Source: Bacteroidales bacterium (lineage in GTDB: Bacteria; Bacteroidota; Bacteroidia; Bacteroidales; Bacteroidaceae). From it: 64,000 bases of DNA. Where the stretch lies: NCBI GenBank assembly GCA_015060865.1, contig SUXS01000002.1:39882-103881 (forward strand), read 5' to 3'. The number at the start of each line of letters is the position of its first letter. Position 1 is the first letter of the stretch. Made by a program: the position numbers and the translations under genes. The notes under the pieces were generated by a model. It was not told the DNA's origin and made no database searches. It saw only the letters and a list, made by a program, of their open reading frames with translations. Of this stretch, positions 26,028 through 37,100 are shown piece after piece.

Positions 26028-28646
26028 TTATGCTGTGGCGAGCTCTACTACCTTGTCGACAGCGCTGATGATGCCGTCGGGGTTCTTGCCACCTGCGGTG
26101 GCGAAGTGTGCCTGTCCGCCGCCGCCGCCCTGGATGAGCTTGGCTGCCTCGCGCACGAGCTGTCCGGCATTGATGCCCTTGGCGGTGAGGTCTTCGCTGG
26201 CCGATACGGTGAGCAGGGGCTTGTCGCTATCGACGCTGCCGATGACTACGAGCAGGTTCTCGGGCTTCTCGCCACGGAGCTGGAACACGATGTTCTTCAC
26301 GGCATCGGCAGGCATGGGCACTACGGCCTTGATGACGTTGATGCCATTTACGCAAGCCATCTTCTCCACGAGGTCGGCCTTGAGCGATGCGGCCTTCTCC
26401 TTCATGAACTCCTCGATCTGTCGCTTGAGGTCGTCGTGCTCGGCGATGAACTTCACGAGGGTGCCCTTGAGGTCGGGAGCGTTGTGGAAGAGCTGGCGTA
26501 TCTCGCCCATGCCATCCTGCAGGCGGTCGAGCATCTCCTCTACCTTGGCTCCGGTGATGGCCTCGATACGGCGCACGCCGGCAGCGATGCTGCTCTCGCT
26601 GATGATCTTGACCATACCGATCTTGCCGGTGGCGCTCACGTGGGTACCGCCACAGAACTCGATGGAGTTGCCGAACTGCACTACGCGTACGTGGTCGCCG
26701 TACTTCTCGCCGAAGAGGGCGATGGCGCCCAGCTCACGGGCTTTCTCGATGGGGAGGTTGCGGTATTCGTTGAGCTCGACGTTGGCGCGTATCTTGGCGT
26801 TGACGAGGTGCTCTACCTGGCGCAGCTCCTCATCGGTGACCTTCTGGAAGTGTGAGAAGTCGAAACGCAGTGAGTCGGGAGTCACGAGCGAACCCTTCTG
26901 CTCCACGTGGGTGCCGAGGACTTCGCGCAGGGCCTCGTCGATGAGGTGGGTGCACGAGTGGTTGGCGGCACAGGCGGCACGCTTGTCGGTGTCAACGCAG
27001 GCCATAAACTCGGCCTCGGGATGCTGGGGCAGGCGGGTGGCGATATGTACGGAGAGTCCGTTCTCCTTCTTGGTATCGATGATGTCGATGGTCTCGTATT
27101 CGCTCACGATGGCTCCGGTGTCGCCCACCTGACCACCGCTCTCGGCATAGAAGGGGGTCTTGTCGAGGACAATCTGATAGAGCTCCTGCTTCTTCTGTGT
27201 CACCTTACGGTAGCGCAGGATGCGGGCATCGTGCTCGGTGAAGTCGTAGCCTACAAACTCGCTCTCGCCCTCGGTGAGCACTACCCAGTCGCCCAGGTCG
27301 ACGGCAGCGGCGTTGCGGGCACGGGCCTTCTGCTTGTCCATCTCGGCGGTGAACTCGGCGAGGCACACGGTCATGCCGTTCTCGCGGAGGATGAGCTCGG
27401 TGAGGTCGAGCGGGAAGCCGTAGGTATCGTACAGGGTGAAGGCATCTACGCCGCTGATCTCCTGCTTGCCGGCTGTGCGGGCATCGGCAATGACCTTGTC
27501 GAGCAGGCGGATACCGGTCTCCAATGTGCGCAGGAACGACTCTTCCTCCTCCTTGATGACCTTCTCGATGAGGGTCTGCTGTGCCTTGAGCTCGGGGTAG
27601 GCGTCGCCCATGCTCTCGATGAGTACGGGGAGCAGGCGGTACATGAAGGCTTGCTTCTGTCCGAGGAAGGTGTAGGCGTAGCGTACGGCACGGCGCAGGA
27701 TGCGGCGGATGACGTAGCCGGCCTTGGCATTGGAGGGGAGCTGACCGTCGGTGATGGAGAAGGCGATGGTGCGGATGTGGTCGGCGATGACGCGCATGGC
27801 AACATCGTTCTTGGCATCGTCGCCATACACCTTGCCGGACATGGCTGCGATGACCTTGATGATGGGCTGGAACACGTCGGTGTCGTAGTTTGAGGTCTTG
27901 CCCTGCAGCGCCATGCAGAGGCGCTCGAAGCCCATACCGGTGTCGATAACCTTGGCGGGGAGTCCTTCGAGACTACCGTCGGCCTTGCGGTTGTATTGCA
28001 TGAACACGAGGTTCCATATCTCGATTACTTGCGGGTGGTCGTGGTTGACGAGCTGCACACCAGGCACGGCAGCCTTCTCCTCCTCGGAGCGGAGGTCGAT
28101 GTGGATCTCTGAGCAGGGACCGCAGGGACCTGTGTCGCCCATCTCCCAGAAGTTGTCCTTCTTGTTGCCGTTGATGATGTGGTCCTTGGGCAGATGGCGC
28201 TCCCAGATGGCTGCAGCCTCATCGTCGCGGCTCAGACCCTCCTCCTTGCTGCCCTCGAAGACGGTGGCGTAGAGATTCTTGGGGTCGAGCTTGAGCACAT
28301 CAACGAGGTACTCCCATGCCCAGTCGATGGCCTCTTGCTTGAAGTAGTCGCCAAACGACCAGTTGCCCAACATCTCAAACATGGTGTGGTGATAGGTGTC
28401 GTGACCCACCTCCTCGAGGTCGTTGTGCTTGCCGCTCACACGGAGGCACTTCTGCGAGTCGGCCACACGCTTATACTTGGCTGCGGCATTGCCCAGGATG
28501 ATGTCCTTGAACTGGTTCATGCCGGCGTTGGTAAACATCAGTGTGGGGTCGTCCTTGACCACCATAGGAGCCGAGGGTACAATCTGATGACCCTTGCTCT
28601 CGAAAAAGGATTTGAATGATTCTCTGATTTCCTTTGCTGTCAACAT
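26028..28646 (-). CDS. alaS: Alanyl-tRNA synthetase
   Basis: AlaRS (872 aa) charges tRNA-Ala. The catalytic domain has [15 protein letters not shown] and [13 protein letters not shown]. The editing domain has [14 protein letters not shown] (HxxxH-type zinc site) and [12 protein letters not shown] (the CxxxH part). The C-terminal region ends with [20 protein letters not shown]. The length is standard. It is transcribed alone, from a promoter that overlaps the divergent peptidase promoter. Confidence 0.98.
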   Translation of the reverse strand: MLTAKEIRESFKSFFESKGHQIVPSAPMVVKDDPTLMFTNAGMNQFKDIILGNAAAKYKRVADSQKCLRVSGKHNDLEEVGHDTYHHTMFEMLGNWSFGDYFKQEAIDWAWEYLVDVLKLDPKNLYATVFEGSKEEGLSRDDEAAAIWERHLPKDHIINGNKKDNFWEMGDTGPCGPCSEIHIDLRSEEEKAAVPGVQLVNHDHPQVIEIWNLVFMQYNRKADGSLEGLPAKVIDTGMGFERLCMALQGKTSNYDTDVFQPIIKVIAAMSGKVYGDDAKNDVAMRVIADHIRTIAFSITDGQLPSNAKAGYVIRRILRRAVRYAYTFLGQKQAFMYRLLPVLIESMGDAYPELKAQQTLIEKVIKEEEESFLRTLETGIRLLDKVIADARTAGKQEISGVDAFTLYDTYGFPLDLTELILRENGMTVCLAEFTAEMDKQKARARNAAAVDLGDWVVLTEGESEFVGYDFTEHDARILRYRKVTQKKQELYQIVLDKTPFYAESGGQVGDTGAIVSEYETIDIIDTKKENGLSVHIATRLPQHPEAEFMACVDTDKRAACAANHSCTHLIDEALREVLGTHVEQKGSLVTPDSLRFDFSHFQKVTDEELRQVEHLVNAKIRANVELNEYRNLPIEKARELGAIALFGEKYGDHVRVVQFGNSIEFCGGTHVSATGKIGMVKIISESSIAAGVRRIEAITGAKVEEMLDRLQDGMGEIRQLFHNAPDLKGTLVKFIAEHDDLKRQIEEFMKEKAASLKADLVEKMACVNGINVIKAVVPMPADAVKNIVFQLRGEKPENLLVVIGSVDSDKPLLTVSASEDLTAKGINAGQLVREAAKLIQGGGGGQAHFATAGGKNPDGIISAVDKVVELATA

Positions 28647-28688
28647 AGCTGTGTAATATCTAATTATTTATAATATTCTGCCAAATAG

Positions 28689-28720
28689 TTTGCAAAGATA
28701 CGCACGTTTTCGTACTTTTG
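28689..28720 (+). promoter_or_regulatory. M23 peptidase promoter, overlapping the alaS promoter
   Basis: Rightward: TTTG (28689-28692), a 20-bp spacer, TACTTTTG (28713-28720). On the other strand TATCTTTG for alaS occupies 28700-28693, immediately beside the rightward -33 box. The two promoters therefore face across the same 32 bp. Confidence 0.78.
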
Positions 28721-28785
28721 CCCTAAACTATAGGTAAAAAATCGTTTTATGGACAATAAAATGTCAATAGCCGAATAAAAGCACT

Positions 28786-29757
28786 ATGCGTAGAGTATAT
28801 TACGAGTATAATCCTAAGACTAAAAGTTATCATCGCATATATCCTAATTTGCGAAAAAGGCTACTGATTTATACTTGGAGATTCTTCATGTGTGTGCTAT
28901 TCGGTGCTTTAGCTTTTGGCATTTTCTATTTGGTACTCGACAGGCCTGAATCGTCAAAGGAATTAAGAGCTGAAAACGCACGACTTTTGGCACAATATGA
29001 AGTATTATCAAATAGGTTGAATGAAGCATTGGAAGTGATGGGAGATATCCAGCAAAGAGATGACAATTTGTATCGTGTGATGTTTATGGCAGAACCTGTA
29101 TCTCCTTCAATTCGCAATTCAACCTATAAGAGCACAAATCGTTATGAAGAATTAGAAGGTCTTGCTGATGCCGAGTTGGTAATAAACACAACCCAGAAGA
29201 TGGATTTATTAGCTAAGCAGCTCTATATACAATCCAAATCTTTTGATGAAGTGGTAGAATTTTACAAAAACCACGAAGATATGCTTAGGCATCTTCCAGC
29301 CATCCAACCCGTTTCGAATAAAGATCTTAAACGCACAGCTTCCGGTTATGGCTATCGCATACACCCAATCTACCAAACAAGAATTTTTCATGACGGGATG
29401 GACTTCTCTTGCGATATTGGCACCCCTGTTTATGCTACAGCCGATGGTGTGATTAAATCGGCAAAATGGGAACGTGGGTATGGTTATACCGTACGCATAG
29501 ATCATGGGTATGGATATGTAACAGTATATGCACATCTAAAAAAATGTGAGGCAAAACGAGGCCAAAAAGTTATGAGAGGTGAGACGATAGCGCAATCGGG
29601 CAATAGCGGGAGAAGTACTGGACCACATTTGCACTATGAAGTTCTTCAGCGTGGACGCCCAGTGAATCCTGCAAATTATTATTTCATGGATCTCGATGCG
29701 GAACAATATGACGAGATGATACGTCTAGCCGAAAATCACGGCAAGGTATTGGATTAG
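28786..29757 (+). CDS. M23 family (LytM-type) metallopeptidase
   Basis: This 323-aa murein endopeptidase-like protein is anchored by one membrane segment (about 31-51) with a coiled coil after it (55-80). The LytM domain begins near 188 and shows H202-x3-D206 (HDGMD) and H281-L-H283 (GPHLHYE), the zinc ligands. All ligands are present, so it is probably active on peptidoglycan crosslinks in the periplasm. The MerR gene follows 14 bp later on the same strand. Confidence 0.93.
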   Translation: MRRVYYEYNPKTKSYHRIYPNLRKRLLIYTWRFFMCVLFGALAFGIFYLVLDRPESSKELRAENARLLAQYEVLSNRLNEALEVMGDIQQRDDNLYRVMFMAEPVSPSIRNSTYKSTNRYEELEGLADAELVINTTQKMDLLAKQLYIQSKSFDEVVEFYKNHEDMLRHLPAIQPVSNKDLKRTASGYGYRIHPIYQTRIFHDGMDFSCDIGTPVYATADGVIKSAKWERGYGYTVRIDHGYGYVTVYAHLKKCEAKRGQKVMRGETIAQSGNSGRSTGPHLHYEVLQRGRPVNPANYYFMDLDAEQYDEMIRLAENHGKVLD

Positions 29758-29771
29758 TTTTTCATTATTTC

Positions 29772-30125
29772 ATGGAAAAGGATAGAGAGTTGAAGATGTA
29801 TTACAGCATACGTGAAGTTGCTGAGAGAATCGGTATACCAGAACATACTTTACGCTTTTGGGAAAAGGAGATACCCTCTCTTAATCCCAAGAAGACCCAC
29901 ACTGGGATACGTCAATACACAGAGGATGACATAGAGTTGATTCGTCTCATCCATCACTTGGTAAAAGAGCAAGGATTGACTGTTAAAGCTGCCAACAAAC
30001 GATTAAAGATTAGTAAGCGGAAGGTGATGGATAATCAAGAGATTATAGACCGACTCAAAACAATCCGCGACGAACTTGCTAAGATAAAGAGCAAATTGGA
30101 CGAGATGGCTCCTTTTCTTGATTAA
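29772..30125 (+). CDS. MerR-family transcriptional regulator
   Basis: This 117-aa protein has a winged HTH at the N-terminus (YYSIREVAERIGIPEHTLRFWEKE, residues 10-33) followed by RQYTEDDIELIRLIHHL and a C-terminal dimer coiled coil. It lacks an effector-binding domain and cysteines typical of metal sensors, so the signal is unknown. It resembles the short MerR proteins common in Bacteroidota. It is likely co-transcribed with the M23 peptidase. Confidence 0.93.
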   Translation: MEKDRELKMYYSIREVAERIGIPEHTLRFWEKEIPSLNPKKTHTGIRQYTEDDIELIRLIHHLVKEQGLTVKAANKRLKISKRKVMDNQEIIDRLKTIRDELAKIKSKLDEMAPFLD

Positions 30126-30146
30126 CAAAGTGTTCTCTATTGATAT

Positions 30147-31043
30147 CTACTTCTTTTCTTTACGGCCAAAAACAGATATATTGATATATCGTGAAGGATT
30201 CTGCTTGACATCTTCTATGAGAGCATTAGCGTTATTGCAAATTCCATTAAGATTACTATAGAATGTACTATCTGTAAGTAGTAATCCCAAACTACTTTCG
30301 TTGCTGGACAGCTTTTCTGAAAGCATCTGCAGATTCTGAATGGTTGTATCTACTCTTGCCAAAGTAAGTTGTAAGTCTGCCTCACGTAGTTCTCCTGTAA
30401 TATGGTAAAGGTTCTCACTTGTTCCTTGAAGGTTAGTGACTAACAATGGCAGTTCTTTGTGAAAGAAAGCATTCAGTTGGCCTGCCGTGTGGTTTAGTTT
30501 TTGGCTGAGAGACTCCACATTGGTCAATGACTGTGATATAGATGGGTTACCCACAATAGCACCAAGAGAGCTAATCAGTGTATCAATTTTGGGCATTATT
30601 GCTGTAATCTGTGGAAGCATGACCTCCTCAATCTGGCCAGTTAAGCCTAATGCATTCATTGCTGCGATTGTATCGCCCTCCATATAATAGTTATTGGAGC
30701 GGCTCATGCGCAAATCTATACTTGCCCCATCAAGCAAGCCATTGACCAAACAAGCCTGACTTCCTAGGGGTATACGTAAATTTTTATCAATATTTAAGGC
30801 TACAACAATCCGGTCAGGTGTATTAAAATCATAAGTTATATCACTTACGTTACCGATGTGATATCCATTGGTAGTAATACTGGCAGATGCGCTAAGTCCA
30901 CTGATACTATTGTATACAGCATAGTAGGTGTTACTATTAGAAAAAACATTTCTCCCCTTGAGGAAGTTTACTCCTATATATACGAGTAGGACAGCTATAA
31001 TAAAAGACGCTCCTATTCGGGCTTCTCTTGAAAACTTCTTCAT
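30147..31043 (-). CDS. MCE/MlaD-family protein
   Basis: This 298-aa protein has one N-terminal membrane segment (about 9-29) followed by an MCE domain (YYAVYNSISGLSASASITTNGYHIGNVSDI, about 40-110). A helical region from 130 on contains repeated hydrophobic patterns. MCE proteins carry lipids between membranes with an ABC transporter (MlaEF) that is not in this window. It starts 4 bp after the amidase stop, so they share a transcript. Confidence 0.92.
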   Translation of the reverse strand: MKKFSREARIGASFIIAVLLVYIGVNFLKGRNVFSNSNTYYAVYNSISGLSASASITTNGYHIGNVSDITYDFNTPDRIVVALNIDKNLRIPLGSQACLVNGLLDGASIDLRMSRSNNYYMEGDTIAAMNALGLTGQIEEVMLPQITAIMPKIDTLISSLGAIVGNPSISQSLTNVESLSQKLNHTAGQLNAFFHKELPLLVTNLQGTSENLYHITGELREADLQLTLARVDTTIQNLQMLSEKLSSNESSLGLLLTDSTFYSNLNGICNNANALIEDVKQNPSRYINISVFGRKEKK

Positions 31044-31047
31044 TTGG

Positions 31048-32208
31048 TTATCGTTTAGGTTTGTTGGAAGTAGACATGCTTATTGCCTGTTTGGTATCAA
31101 TACGCTTTTCATTGATAAAAGCAACAATGAAAGCATCTTTAAATTTTTCATTGACTTTCCTTTTCAGTTGAAGAACTTCATTATAATCCGTTGTTGCCCC
31201 ATAGGTATATTTATAGAGGCCTTTATCAAAATAGTAGCTTACAGGAGTTAGTCCCCTAAAAGCCTTTTTATCTTGAATGAGGGATGTGGATGATAGGAAT
31301 TGAACTTTGAATAAGGGTTTGCTGATATCCAATTGGTTCTCTTCCTGCACCTCTAAATCACCTTCACCGTCAGAGATTACTGAGGCCTCGGCATGGGTAG
31401 TCTCCAGGCCACCTTCTTCTATAACCGTTGTGGTGTTATTGGCCTGTCGGAGCATGTCCATGTAATATTTGTCGAAAGCCTTTCCAATGCATGCACTCAA
31501 GCGTTTCTGTCCTGCAGACGATGCCAGATATTTAGCCTCTTCGTTATTGCTGATATACCCTAATTCGACCAAGATGCTTGGCATTGATGTAGCATGCAGA
31601 ACCCAGAAACCCGCTTGGCGTACCCCTCGGTCTTGCCGATTGGCATCAGAGGAAAGGTTCTCTTGTACATACTGAGCGATATGAATGCTCTCTTTTACAA
31701 ATTCGCTTTGCATGAATTCAAAGATGATATAGCTCTCGGGGGAATTGGGATTAAAATCATATTCTTTCTCATGATTGTCTTCTAGAAGAATAACACTGTT
31801 CTCCCTTTTGGCAATATCTAGATTCCGTGCTGTACGATCGTCCTCTATGCCTAAAGTGTAAGTTTCGGCCCCTTTTGCTGAACGATTTGTTGCAGCATTT
31901 ACATGGATGGAAATGAAAAGGTCTGCATTGGCTTTGTTGGCTATACGAGCACGGTCGTTGAGTTGAACAAACTTATCCGTACTACGTGTATATATCACCT
32001 TAATTTCAGGATACTTATCTTTGATATAGTTGCCTACCATAAGTGCTACATTGAGCGTGATATCTTTTTCGCGTATCTTTTTGTTAGCACTTACTGCTCC
32101 AGGATCCTTTCCTCCATGCCCAGCATCAATGACCACAGTATAATCCTTGGCAATCGTTGATGATAAGTTGGCAACGAATAGCAGAAGGTATAGGATGATA
32201 CGTCTCAT
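31048..32208 (-). CDS. N-acetylmuramoyl-L-alanine amidase with C-terminal SPOR-like domain
   Basis: This 386-aa secreted Amidase_3 family enzyme cleaves the MurNAc-L-Ala bond during cell separation. The signal peptide spans 1-20. Zinc ligands are H31 (IDAGHGGKDPG), E47 (REKD) and H102 (SIHVNA); the catalytic Glu is E215 (SILVELGYIS). After a linker, residues about 290-375 (KPLFKVQFLSS to AFIVAFINEKR) resemble a SPOR-type peptidoglycan-binding domain. It precedes the MCE gene by 4 bp. Confidence 0.93.
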   Translation of the reverse strand: MRRIILYLLLFVANLSSTIAKDYTVVIDAGHGGKDPGAVSANKKIREKDITLNVALMVGNYIKDKYPEIKVIYTRSTDKFVQLNDRARIANKANADLFISIHVNAATNRSAKGAETYTLGIEDDRTARNLDIAKRENSVILLEDNHEKEYDFNPNSPESYIIFEFMQSEFVKESIHIAQYVQENLSSDANRQDRGVRQAGFWVLHATSMPSILVELGYISNNEEAKYLASSAGQKRLSACIGKAFDKYYMDMLRQANNTTTVIEEGGLETTHAEASVISDGEGDLEVQEENQLDISKPLFKVQFLSSTSLIQDKKAFRGLTPVSYYFDKGLYKYTYGATTDYNEVLQLKRKVNEKFKDAFIVAFINEKRIDTKQAISMSTSNKPKR

Positions 32209-32231
32209 GAGAAGTATATGCTTTTATATAA

Positions 32232-32263
32232 AGGCTGCTCCAAGTTGGAGCCTGGAGCAGCCT
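32232..32263 (-). terminator. Terminator after the distal susD
   Basis: AGGCTGCTCCA and TGGAGCAGCCT form an 11-bp stem around a 10-nt loop, with a T-rich tail on the leftward strand. It closes the long leftward PUL transcript. Confidence 0.8.
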
Positions 32264-32287
32264 ATTGTTATTATTATAAGAAATGTA

Positions 32288-34072
32288 TTACTTCAAAGGC
32301 AAGTACCAATTACTCTTGTCTTGCAACTTCGCAGCTAATTCCGGATCGTATTCGCCACTTCTGTTTGCTACACGATCAATGAGGAATTCGGGTTCGTTCC
32401 GACGTTCGGCAAAGCGGATGAGGTCGGTAAAGCGATTACCTTCAAAGGCTGCTTCCAATGCCAACTCATCGATAATACGCTGCTCGATATATTCAATAGT
32501 ATCATTGAACGTGATACCATCTTGGGGGATTTGGAGATAGGCCGCAATGGCTGATGGCTTCAGACTATAAGTAGTGTCAAGATGAGCATCGCCACATCCT
32601 CTTGCATGTACACCTTGCAAAGCTATAGATTTAAATATCTTCTCCACCTCAATGGGGACATCAAACATAGAACTGTTTCCTGTAATCTTACTTATGCCCT
32701 TAAAAGCCTCAAAAGCGTCTCTTAGTAGGTCATAGGCTATTATAGCATACTCTCTATCCTCTGTCTTTCGAGCATAACAATTAAATGCCTCTGCAGCGCG
32801 TAAATAACTTATGGGGCCGCGATAGATATTGATGAAAGTATGTTCGCTGTTCTGATATTTATCTACTCCACTATTAGTCAATTTGTTAAATTTCTTCATG
32901 GGAGCATAAACAATATCATTTAAGGTATATTCATCATTGGGATTGTGGTAATATGCACTGCGGCCGTCTGTATTTTTGGGGAAATATTCAACTATGGGAT
33001 CCACTTCATTTAACAAGTCGGTAGCCATACAATATGTTTGTGCATCACTAAGATTCTTCCAATAGAGTGAAGGGGCAAGCTGATGACTACCATCTTCTGA
33101 ATAGAACAACTTGTGTACTTCTGTTGTAGTCCCATATTCAGTCGATATAGCTAGTGGTATAACACATCTATTATCGGTTAATACACCATAGCCAATATAA
33201 TCAGTCCAACCTACAGAGGAATAAACAGATACCAAGTTTCCTATACTAAGAGGATTTTTGTATACGTACGCACCATTATTGGTTACAAGCCCTGTTAGTC
33301 TATAGCTAATATTGTTCTGGGTAACGACATGTGTGATTACCCCTTCTTCTGTGAGGAAATCCAATAAAACCTCAGTAGCCTTATCATACATTTCACTCCA
33401 TAAGTACAAGTCAGCTAAAACTAATGAGATTGAAGGTATCATTAATTTAGTTCCTACAGTCAGACCACCCCAAACGGGGGTTTCATACTCTTTGAAAGGA
33501 AGAAGTTCCTCAGCAAGTATTGGAGCCAGTTCTTTAATTCCATATAGAGGATAATCCTTTTCGGAATCAGGGATAGAGGTGATAGGCTCAGTATAGAAGG
33601 GTACTTTCCCATAATTGATGGCCAGTTGCATATAGGTCCATGCACGGATAGTCAATGCTGTTACGTACTCGTCTACCATCACACGCCCATTATTTTGGGC
33701 GATTGTCGTATCGATGTGGGCGATTAGATAATTACAGTTATTGATCACTGCATAATAATCTTTCACATCCAAGTATTCATTCTCAGCATCGAATTCAAAG
33801 TTAGCAAGGTTGCGCAGTGATGTCTTGGTAACATCGTTAATGGTCACCAAATCACCACGTACCTCACCTAAGATAACATAGCGGTCTGCTATTTGCTGCA
33901 AACTTTGCAAGATACCTAAGGTTGAGTATACAGAGTCGGCCGTACTATTTAGATGATGATCCTTCTCATATACGACACGGTTAGAATCGATGTCGAGCAT
34001 ATCTGCGCATGAAGTCGTCAATACTATCGTAAAGAATATGGTCAGGACTCCTATGATTGATTTACTTTTCAT
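32288..34072 (-). CDS. SusD/RagB-like outer-membrane lipoprotein (distal pair)
   Basis: This 594-aa lipoprotein has a lipobox TTSC with Cys near residue 22. SusD features are helical TPR-like repeats in the N-terminal half (YYAVINNCNYLIAHID; ALTIRAWTYMQLAINYGKVPFY), and a C-terminal IDELALEAAFEGNRFTDLIRF block. It binds glycan at the cell surface and forms the lid on the SusC channel encoded 34 bp upstream (37382-34107). The specificity is not visible. It is the last gene of the operon. Confidence 0.94.
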   Translation of the reverse strand: MKSKSIIGVLTIFFTIVLTTSCADMLDIDSNRVVYEKDHHLNSTADSVYSTLGILQSLQQIADRYVILGEVRGDLVTINDVTKTSLRNLANFEFDAENEYLDVKDYYAVINNCNYLIAHIDTTIAQNNGRVMVDEYVTALTIRAWTYMQLAINYGKVPFYTEPITSIPDSEKDYPLYGIKELAPILAEELLPFKEYETPVWGGLTVGTKLMIPSISLVLADLYLWSEMYDKATEVLLDFLTEEGVITHVVTQNNISYRLTGLVTNNGAYVYKNPLSIGNLVSVYSSVGWTDYIGYGVLTDNRCVIPLAISTEYGTTTEVHKLFYSEDGSHQLAPSLYWKNLSDAQTYCMATDLLNEVDPIVEYFPKNTDGRSAYYHNPNDEYTLNDIVYAPMKKFNKLTNSGVDKYQNSEHTFINIYRGPISYLRAAEAFNCYARKTEDREYAIIAYDLLRDAFEAFKGISKITGNSSMFDVPIEVEKIFKSIALQGVHARGCGDAHLDTTYSLKPSAIAAYLQIPQDGITFNDTIEYIEQRIIDELALEAAFEGNRFTDLIRFAERRNEPEFLIDRVANRSGEYDPELAAKLQDKSNWYLPLK

Positions 34073-34106
34073 GTCTTTTGCGTTTTTATAGTGGTTGTTC
34101 TATTTA

Positions 34107-37100
34107 TTAGAGATTTACTTTAACACCTACATGGAAGCTACGGCTTTGTCCGAGTAACCCAGCATCAATTCCCTGATAGAGCACATTGTTGCTGAATGAG
34201 AACTCAGGGTCACTACCCAAATAATTGGTTAGCGTCAGTAGATTGCTTCCTGCGCACCATACGGTAAGTCCTTGTAGCCATGAGGCCGAAACGGGAATCC
34301 GGTACGAGAGTTTCACGTCTTTCAATCGGATATACGACCCGTCTTCAATCCAACGGTCTGAAAAGCGGTTGTTCCCCTTAGGGTCTCCATAGGTAGCACG
34401 CGGCATATCAGTAATATCACCTTCGGTCTTCCAACGGTTACAAACTGCCAAGGTCTGATTGTAAAAACTGCTACCGCTTTCAATGAGTGAACGTTGATAG
34501 TTATACACATCATTACCCCAAGAGTAGTTGAGTGTAGCACTCAAGGTAAAGTTCTTGTAGGTCAGATTGCTATAGATGTTTCCATAGAGGTCAGGATTGG
34601 GATTACCGATGATTACGCGGTCGTGATCATTGATAATGTTGTCTCCGTTTTGATCTATGAAACGAACGTCTCCAGCCTCAAAAGCCTGTTTCACACCTGT
34701 TACCATGTTTTCTGTCTGCATGGGTACTCCATCCACTACGGGGACATCAGCAGCAGTGGCATATACTCCATCGGTTTCAAATCCAAAGAACACACCTGCT
34801 GATTGACCAACAGCCGTTAAAATTGTGGCATCATAGATTGAGGTAGTATGTCCATATAAGGCTCCATCCTTTACGCTATTAAATGTTTTCCCTTCTGGAA
34901 GTTGGGTAATCTTATTGGTATAATGCGCATAACTTTGACCAACTTCCCATTTCCAGTTCTTGGTATTGATAACCTTAACCGTGAGGTCCACCGATGCGCC
35001 ATTGTTGGTCATTGTTCCTCCATTGCTCCAATAATAGTCTAAGCCCGAAAGATATCCAAGTTTCTTTAGTGTCAGCAGGTTGCTGGTTTTATTATTGAAT
35101 ACATTCGCCCGTAATCTGAAACGATTATTACCACCTATCAAGTCTACCTCAAAGTTAAGCCTACGGGTCGTTTCCCACTGAACAGAAGGGTTACCAATGT
35201 TGGTCATCTTTAGTCCCATAGCATTACCCATATATTGGGTGGTGCTGAAGTAAGTATAGGCGGCATTTCCCGGGATGTTGTCATTTCCCGAGATGTCGAA
35301 TCCTCCTGAGATTTTTAGATAGTTAATATACTCTGTGTTGAAGAACGGTTCGGAAGACACCAACCATCCAGCTTGAACCGATGGGAATATACCCCAACAT
35401 ACGCCTCCCAGCTTAACGGCACTCTCTATTTCCTTACCAAATCGCGATGAGGCTTCAGCAGCTATGCTACCCTGCAGGAAATACTTATTTCGGAAACTAT
35501 AATCCACATTGGCGTACCAAGCCATATTGCGTGCTACATTATCCTCTCCACCCTCATCAATAAAATCGTAATCTTGGCTAATGTCTGGAAGTTTGTCATT
35601 ACCGGTATTGTGGCATGCCTGGTAACTGGAGTCAAATGCAAAGTTTGAGAAACGGAAACCTCCGAAGGCACTAAAGTAGTGGCCTGCAAATTTCTGTTCC
35701 CAGCTCAAACGAGTGTCACTATACACAGAAGTCTCTTTCGAGAAGATTGACCGCACTTCATTTTCAGATTCGCCCAAACCTACAATATGGAACATGGGGG
35801 TTCCCGTCATGGGGCGGAAATACTTTTCATTTGTACGATGAATCTTGTAGTTAAACAACGAATAGGCTTTCAGCGTTTTCCCTATTTTTGCTTCTGGAGC
35901 CACTGTCACGTCAAATACAGTATATTCTTGTACATTCTTATTGTCACCCGCTCCATGTTCGAAGATAGCCAAAGGATTCGCCAAACTATTCGTCTTTTCG
36001 TCGTTCTTCTCTATATCAAAGAATGTGTCGGCGCCAGCCAATGCAGAGGTCAACTGGCCACTATTGTTGTGTCTGTAAGGGCTTAAGAAAGGAGACTTGA
36101 CTAAAGCCAAGAATCCTGGCGCAGCAATGGGGCCACTTTTGAGATCTGGAATAATTCCATCATCACGCAAGTCACGCTTGATACGGCTATAAGATATGTC
36201 GAAACGTGTGTCAAGGAACTTTGCGAGACTGATATCTGTATTAAAACGGATATTCAATCGATTGAAATCATTACATTTAATGGTACTTGCTCCATCGGAG
36301 AATCCTACGGCAAAGTTGTACATCGCAACGTCATCACCACCTTGAACATTTACATGGTAGTTCTGTGCCCAAGCTTCGTTATAAATGTAATCGGCCCAAT
36401 TTGTTTCATTATGGTACATTGGGTAATAGTAGTTATCATGTTCCCAAAGGAAAGGGAATCGGGTTTGATCTGTTGTAACCCCACCCAACAATTCATTAGC
36501 GTACGTACGATATTGGTCTGCCCCCATCATCTGAGGTAGTTTAGGGGTCATGGTAAAACTGCCATACGCAGAAGCATCAATTCGAGTGGCCTGGCTATGC
36601 CCACGCTTCGTATCGATTAGGATAACGCCATTACCTCCTTTTGCTCCATAGAGTGCAGTAGCGTTCTTGATTACCTTGATTTGCTCAATATCATTAACAT
36701 CAATGCCAGCCAACACATTGTTGAAGAAACCATTGTGGATAGAGGTGTAACTTTCCTGCAGATCTTGAATCACTCCATCTAAAATGATGAGGGGTTGTGA
36801 CGAAGTGTTTAGTGAATTGATTCCTTGAATCAACATAAGGCCGCCCATTCCGATTGTCCCAGAGCGATTAATGACACGCACATCAGCCCCCAAGTTATTC
36901 TGTATTTCTGTCTCAACACTTGTTGCAGTTGTGATTCCCATTTCAAGTTCGCTCATAGCGCTAACCTCTATACTGTTCTTTGAAAAAGTGCTGAAAAGTT
37001 CATCATAGATAAGAATGGAAAGTTCGTTCTTCCTATCGGCTTTTACAATCAGAGGTTCATAGCCGGGTGTAGAAACATAGAGTGATGCCACATGCTTAGG

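Noticed and set aside
26907-27893. Long open frames opposite alaS
   Set aside because: GC-rich codon third positions in alaS leave the other strand open; the composition (Gly, Leu, Val, Glu rich) is not protein-like.
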